Source of the DNA: Lysobacter sp. S4-A87
Lineage (GTDB): Bacteria > Pseudomonadota > Gammaproteobacteria > Xanthomonadales > Xanthomonadaceae
DNA: 64,000 nt
Assembly (NCBI RefSeq): GCF_022637455.1
Contig: NZ_CP093341.1
Coordinates: 1,984,001-2,048,000 of the forward strand
Direction of reading: 5' to 3'
The translations under genes and the position numbers were made by a program. Shown one piece after another: positions 60,116 through 64,000 of the stretch. The notes under the pieces are model-generated. The model had not been told where the DNA came from. It searched no databases and saw only the letters and a list, made by a program, of their open reading frames with translations. Within the stretch, counting starts at the first letter, position 1, and each line of letters opens with the position of its first letter.

Positions 60116-60793
60116 TCAGCGCAGCGCCGGCTCGATCAGCGTGCGTGCCTGCACCAGCGAATCGACGATCCGATGCCCCAGCGCGCGCGCCGTTTCGTCC
60201 GGCACCACCAGGTCCGGCACCTGGATCGGCGTCATGCCCGCGGCGAGTGCCGCGCGCACGCCCGGCACCGAGTCTTCCAGCACCACGCAATGCGCGGGCG
60301 CGACGCCCAGGCGTTCCGCCGCCAGCAGGTAGATGTCCGGCGCCGGCTTGGAATGAACGACGTCGCTGCCGGTGACGACCGTGACGAAGTGCGGCAACAG
60401 GCCGCACAGCTCCAGCTTCTGAATCGCCCGCTCGCGCCGGGTCGAAGTCACCACCGCGCGCGGGACGCCGCGCTGCGCCAGCAGTGACAGCAGCTCGATC
60501 AGGCCCGGCTTGAGCGGCAAGCCGGCTTCGACGTGCGCGTCGTAGCGCGTGCGACACCCCTGCAGCAGCGCCTGCAACCGGTCCTCCGGCAGGATCGCGC
60601 GCAGCAGTTCATGGCAGGCGCGATCGGACTGACCAACGAACGACAGCCACAGTGAGTCTTCGACTTGCAGCCCCAGCTCGTCCGCGGTTTCGCGCCAGCA
60701 TTGCAGCAGCGCGCGCTCGCTTTCGATCATCAGCCCGTCCATGTCGAACAGGACCGCGACCGGGGTGAACTGCACCGGTTCCAGCAGGCTCAT
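60116..60793 (-). CDS. HAD-family phosphatase/phosphomutase-like hydrolase
   Basis: A 225-residue HAD hydrolase. Motif I FDMDGLMIES (about 16) has the nucleophile and acid Asp, motif II is VVTSTRR, motif III Lys is in VHSKPAPDIY, and motif IV is VLEDSVPGV. The helical cap and length resemble beta-phosphoglucomutase and 2-deoxyglucose-6-phosphatase. The substrate is unknown. The ATG at 60793 overlaps the rsuA stop (ATGA), last gene of the operon rsmC-rsuA-HAD. Confidence 0.92.
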   Translation of the reverse strand: MSLLEPVQFTPVAVLFDMDGLMIESERALLQCWRETADELGLQVEDSLWLSFVGQSDRACHELLRAILPEDRLQALLQGCRTRYDAHVEAGLPLKPGLIELLSLLAQRGVPRAVVTSTRRERAIQKLELCGLLPHFVTVVTGSDVVHSKPAPDIYLLAAERLGVAPAHCVVLEDSVPGVRAALAAGMTPIQVPDLVVPDETARALGHRIVDSLVQARTLIEPALR

Positions 60794-61497
60794 GCCGCCG
60801 CCCCGAACAGGCGCGCGATGTCGCCGGCATCGAGCAGGCGCCATTGCCCGGCCGGCAGGCCATCCAGCCCAAGCCCACCGATGCGGCTTCGATGCAGCGC
60901 GTCGACGTGGTTGCCGGTCGCGGCGAACATGCGCCGCACCTGGTGGTAGCGGCCTTCGGTCAGGGTCAGTGCGGCGTGGCGCGGGTCGGTGACCTGCAGC
61001 TGCGCCGGTGCCAGTGGCGTGTCTTCGGATTCGAGCACCAGCGTGCCGCTGGCGAACAAGGCACCCTCGTCACCGCGCAGGTCCTGCGCGAGCGTCGTCT
61101 CGTAGACCTTCGCCAGCCTGGCCTTGGGCGAGACGATCCGGTGCAGCAGCGCGCCGTCATCGGTCATCAGCAGCATGCCGGAGGTGTCGCGATCGAGCCT
61201 GCCGACACTGGACAGGATCGGCGAGCGCAGGCGGTAGCGCGGCGGCAGCAGGTCGTAGATGACGCGGCCTGGGTCCTTGGTGGAACAGGTGTAGCCGATC
61301 GGCTTGTGCAGCATCAGGGTCAGCCCGGCGGGCGGGTCGAGCGGCTCACCGTCGATGCGGATGGCGTCGTGGCCGACCTTGTCGTCGGCATAGAGCACCT
61401 CGCCGGCAGGATCGGTGATGCGGCCTTCGCGGAACATCGCCGCGACGTCCTTGCGGCTGCCGTAGCCGAGGTTGGCGATCAGCTTTACCAGCTTCAT
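60790..61497 (-). CDS. rsuA: 16S rRNA pseudouridine synthase, RsuA type
   Basis: A 235-residue enzyme that makes pseudouridine at 16S position 516. The S4-like N-terminal domain starts MKLVKLIANLGYGSRKDVAA; the catalytic Asp is in VGRLDRDTSGMLLMTDDG (about 103-120); the later motif GRYHQVRRMFAATGNHV is typical. The ATG at 61497 overlaps the end of rsmC (ATGA). RluE or RluF are less likely, given the length and linkage to rsmC. Confidence 0.93.
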   Translation of the reverse strand: MKLVKLIANLGYGSRKDVAAMFREGRITDPAGEVLYADDKVGHDAIRIDGEPLDPPAGLTLMLHKPIGYTCSTKDPGRVIYDLLPPRYRLRSPILSSVGRLDRDTSGMLLMTDDGALLHRIVSPKARLAKVYETTLAQDLRGDEGALFASGTLVLESEDTPLAPAQLQVTDPRHAALTLTEGRYHQVRRMFAATGNHVDALHRSRIGGLGLDGLPAGQWRLLDAGDIARLFGAAA

Positions 61498-62618
61498 TTC
61501 CAGTTCCTTTCCCTGGCCCTGCCCTTGCTCCTTTCCCTGCGCACAGCGCCGGCCGGCGGCGCGGGCGCCGCGTGCGGCGTGGCCATGGCGGCGATCACCT
61601 TGAAGCCGTCGCGCTGGGCCACGGTACGCACGTCGCCGAAATGCACCGCCAGCATCTCCTCGTAGGGCAGATGGCGATTGGCGACGAGCCACAACTGCCC
61701 GCCAGGCCGCAACGCCTTCGCGGCGGCAGAAATGAAGGCCCGGCCGATGTCGGGGCGATCGGCGCGACCCTGCGCGTGGAACGGCGGATTGCTGACGATC
61801 ACGTCGTACTGCTTGTCCAGGCCGCGCGTTACGTCGTGCCAATGGAAGCCGAGCTCGACCCGCGATGCCGATGGCGCCAGGTTGCTGCGCGCCAGCTCGA
61901 GCGCGCGTCCTTCGGCTTCGAACAGGTCGAGCGCGGTGATGCCCGGGCAGCGCGCCAGCAGCTCGCTGGCGATGTAGCCGTAACCGGCGCCGAGGTCGGC
62001 GGCACGGCCGGCCAATGTCGCCGGAAGCTGTTCCACCAGCAGCCGCGAGGCGGGGTCGATGCGGTCCCAGGCGAACAGGCCGGGCCGGCTGAGGAAGCGG
62101 CCCTCGGCGATCGCGCGCGGCGCGTCGGCCTGCAGCCATTGCCTGGCCAGCTCCGGATCGGCCGGACCCTCCATGGGCGCGGTCCAGAACACCCGGCACT
62201 TGTGCTTGGACAGGTTCCCGACGGGACCGGCGATGCGCGCCAGATCCGCTTCGCCCGATTTGGCACCTTCGTTGTTGCCCAGGCAGGCCACGACGCGACC
62301 GCCCGGTGCGCAACGCGCCAGTGCGCGTGCGAACAATGCCCGCGCCTCGTCACGCTGGCGCGGCGGCAGGACCAGCACCAGCGGGTAAAGCGTCTCGTCG
62401 CTGGCATCGACCCGGGTGAGGCCAGAGTGTTCGAGCGCGTCGGCCTCGGGCTTGAAGCTCTGTTCACAGACCAGGCCGGGAAGCGCGCGCTGGTGCAGCG
62501 GCCAGCCGTCGCGTGCGCGCAGGAACAGCGCGCCACCTGACGCCGGCCAGGCCAGTACGCCGTCCACGAACGGCAGAAGCAGGGCCTGCAGGGCCGCGTC
62601 GTCGCCTTCAGCACGCAT
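61494..62618 (-). CDS. rsmC: 16S rRNA methyltransferase, RsmC-like
   Basis: A 374-residue SAM-dependent methyltransferase for a guanine in 16S rRNA. An N-terminal degenerate methyltransferase-like half (1-180) precedes the catalytic half, which has AADLGAGYGYIASELLARCP (motif I, about 205) and the SNPPFH motif (about 280). The C-terminal tail is rich in Arg/Lys. The ATG at 62618 is chosen; an in-frame GTG at 62627 has little support. A matching RsmC/RlmG family member elsewhere cannot be excluded. Confidence 0.9.
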   Translation of the reverse strand: MRAEGDDAALQALLLPFVDGVLAWPASGGALFLRARDGWPLHQRALPGLVCEQSFKPEADALEHSGLTRVDASDETLYPLVLVLPPRQRDEARALFARALARCAPGGRVVACLGNNEGAKSGEADLARIAGPVGNLSKHKCRVFWTAPMEGPADPELARQWLQADAPRAIAEGRFLSRPGLFAWDRIDPASRLLVEQLPATLAGRAADLGAGYGYIASELLARCPGITALDLFEAEGRALELARSNLAPSASRVELGFHWHDVTRGLDKQYDVIVSNPPFHAQGRADRPDIGRAFISAAAKALRPGGQLWLVANRHLPYEEMLAVHFGDVRTVAQRDGFKVIAAMATPHAAPAPPAGAVRRERSKGRARERNWK

Positions 62619-62764
62619 GCCGGGCACTCTTGGGGGATTGTGCTGGTGTCATTTCACAATTCTACGCGGCCGCGCGCCGCACTACCGCCAACGTGCAGCA
62701 GCTTCATGCCGATTCAACGCTTTGCGCGGCACCATGGAGCCAGATTCAGGCAAGGAGAATGGCG

Positions 62765-63025
62765 ATGCGCGCGCTTTTCGTAGGTGGACTGGTCGATAAC
62801 AGCGAGCTCGACCTGGACGGCGCCGAACCGCCCCTGCATTACCCGGAGAACACCGGCGCGGGGCAATCACGTTATCGGCTGCACCAGATCGGCATGCGCG
62901 AAGGCGAGATCGCCTACGCGGTATACGGGGCCCCGGACCTGCCCACCGACGAGGTCGATCGCGTTGCCAGCGAGCGCGGCTACCCGCGACGGTTCAGCGC
63001 CAAGCCGCAGCAGGTGTTCCAGTAG
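62765..63025 (+). CDS. Short uncharacterised protein with repeat-borne stop
   Basis: An 86-residue cytoplasmic protein, not recognised. It starts MRALFVGGLVDNSELDLDGA and contains PLHYPENTG, RYRLHQIGMREGEIAYAVYG and a Tyr/Pro-rich end. The ATG at 62765 has AGGAG at the best spacing; an ATG at 62759 is too close. Its stop codon lies at the junction of the first and second of three 15-bp direct repeats (63010-63054). Confidence 0.65.
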   Translation: MRALFVGGLVDNSELDLDGAEPPLHYPENTGAGQSRYRLHQIGMREGEIAYAVYGAPDLPTDEVDRVASERGYPRRFSAKPQQVFQ

Positions 63026-63054
63026 CAGGTGCTCCAGTAGCAGGTGCACCAGTA
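63010..63054 (+). repeat. Three tandem 15-bp repeats at a gene end
   Basis: GCAGGTGTTCCAGTA, GCAGGTGCTCCAGTA, GCAGGTGCACCAGTA. The stop codon of the gene at 62765 (TAG, 63023-63025) spans the first junction; later copies carry in-frame TAG as well. Confidence 0.85.
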
Positions 63055-63103
63055 GCCGGGCTTCGAACCTGGCTGCTCCCGCCTCAGCGGGAGCAGCCGC
63101 GCT

Positions 63104-64000
63104 TCAATCCTGCAACTCCCGCAGCGTCACCGACGGTGGCGCGTCGAGCACGCGCCGCGTGGCGAACATGCCCGCCAGCAAGGCCGCCAGCACGCCGATG
63201 GCGGCGCCGGCCGCGGCCAGGCGCCAGTCGGTCTTCCACGGCAGGTCGAACACGCGCGTGGCGATCACGCCGGCGAGCACCGATGCGGCGATGGCGGCGG
63301 TCAGGCCCGACAGCAGCCCGATCGCGGCGAACTCCGACGCCTGTGCCAGGCGCAGCTGGCGACGGCTGCCGCCGATGGCGCGCATCACGCCACCCTCCAG
63401 CAAGCGTTCGTCCTGGCTGGCACTGACCGCGGCCATCAGCACCAGCAGGCCCGCCGCCAGCGAGAACACGAACACCACCTCGACCACGGTCGACACCTGG
63501 TCGGCAGTGCTGCGCACCTGCTTGAGCACGGCATCGATGTCGATCACCGACAGGTTCGGGAAACGCTCGACCAGGTCCGCGGTGAAACGCGTGCGTGCCG
63601 GTGGCACGCTCACGGCAGTGATGTGGCTGGCCGGGAAACCATCGAGCGACCCCGGTGAGGCAACCACGAAGAAGTTGGGGCGGAAGCTTTCCCAGTCGAC
63701 GCTGCGCAGGCTGGTGATCTTCGCCTCGAACGGTTGTCCGGCGATGTCGAACGCGATGCGGTCGCCGATCTTCCAGCCCAGTCGCTCGGCGAAGTCTTCC
63801 TCGACCGACACTTCCGGATTGGCGGGCCTGCGCTTGCCCCAGAAGGTGCCGGACGTGATCCGGTTGTCCTCGCGCAGCTGATCGCTGACCGACAGGTTGA
63901 ACTCGCGTTCGGCCAGTCGCTGCGCGCGCTCGCCCTGCGCCTCGTAATCGGCGCCGGTGACCGCCTTGCCGTTGTGCGAGACCAGGCGGCCGCGGATCAT
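63104..64000 (-). CDS. ABC transporter permease, FtsX/YbbP type (5' end outside window)
   Basis: The C-terminal 298 residues of a large permease. A soluble segment (about 1-170 of the visible part; EEDFAERLGWKIGDRIAFDI, MacB-like) precedes three C-terminal helices (VVFVFSLAAGLLVLMAAVSA, FAAIGLLSGLTAAIAASVLAG, LAAAGAAIGVLAALLAGMFAT). The conserved loop is LLEGGVMRAIGGSRRQLRLAQ. It resembles YbbP, whose partner YbbA ATPase would lie upstream beyond the right edge. The gene is complete at the 3' end (stop at 63104) and open at the right edge. Confidence 0.9.
   Translation of the reverse strand: MIRGRLVSHNGKAVTGADYEAQGERAQRLAEREFNLSVSDQLREDNRITSGTFWGKRRPANPEVSVEEDFAERLGWKIGDRIAFDIAGQPFEAKITSLRSVDWESFRPNFFVVASPGSLDGFPASHITAVSVPPARTRFTADLVERFPNLSVIDIDAVLKQVRSTADQVSTVVEVVFVFSLAAGLLVLMAAVSASQDERLLEGGVMRAIGGSRRQLRLAQASEFAAIGLLSGLTAAIAASVLAGVIATRVFDLPWKTDWRLAAAGAAIGVLAALLAGMFATRRVLDAPPSVTLRELQD

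Noticed and set aside
63010-63054. Possible CRISPR-like array from three repeats.
   Set aside because: Repeats are contiguous without spacers and only 15 bp; no cas genes are nearby.

Overview
The window is about 64 kb of high-GC bacterial chromosome, partial at both ends: a cytochrome b gene is cut at the left edge and an ABC permease gene at the right. Gene content and order (atpIBEFHAGDC followed by glmU and then glmS, a lipoyl-domain dihydrolipoyl dehydrogenase next to aceF, YajQ, abundant TonB-dependent uptake, many short extragenic palindromes) suggest a gammaproteobacterium of the Lysobacter/Xanthomonas group. This is inferred from content only. I see no rRNA, tRNA, CRISPR array or prophage.

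Layout. (1) 1-7.7 kb: cytochrome b, then a stress-type island with an Ohr/OsmC peroxidase, a LysR regulator coupled to a tiny sigma-region-4-only protein, an AhpD-like carboxymuconolactone decarboxylase, two tandem cupins, an ECF41-type sigma factor, an HD-domain protein and a haloperoxidase-like hydrolase. Four promoters here share one architecture: a TTG-N12-CAA box, a CTACCG element and a CCTAG element at fixed spacing. A fifth copy lies beside a paralogous LysR gene at 28.9-30.1 kb. The sigma gene and the sigma-4-only gene each carry an ECF41-like promoter ending exactly 8 nt before the ATG. (2) 7.8-23.4 kb: an N-acetylgalactosamine utilisation locus. One arm encodes a GH31 enzyme with carbohydrate-binding domains, a TonB-dependent receptor and a GH109 alpha-N-acetylgalactosaminidase. 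The divergent arm encodes agaS, a ROK kinase, agaZ/kbaZ, agaR, a GalNAc-6-P deacetylase and a sugar-porter MFS protein. Together they can release GalNAc from glycans, import it, and carry it to tagatose phosphates. (3) 23.4-30.9 kb: an epoxide-hydrolase-like protein, a propeller-type two-component system, a DoxX-like protein, the second LysR and a small region with a transposase-derived remnant. (4) 31-40.5 kb: glmS and an adaptor/ABC/permease export operon with its own NtrC-type regulator and kinase. A sigma-54-like promoter and a perfect 18-bp palindrome precede the operon. (5) 40.6-50 kb: glmU, a GtrA-like protein and the complete F-type ATP synthase operon. (6) 50-64 kb: an iron-box-controlled small membrane protein, pyruvate dehydrogenase E3 and E2 with an exported protein gene between them, YggN-like and OmpW-like proteins, a DMT transporter and alcohol dehydrogenase, yajQ, a DUF1415 protein, an overlapping rsmC-rsuA-HAD operon and a partial permease.

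Most coherent signals: the five-copy LysR-type promoter family, the ECF41 promoter pair with the sigma-4-only protein, the two-enzyme alpha-GalNAc locus with a candidate AgaR operator, and the sigma-54/palindrome arrangement before the export operon. All are read by eye from the sequence; no homology search was run.
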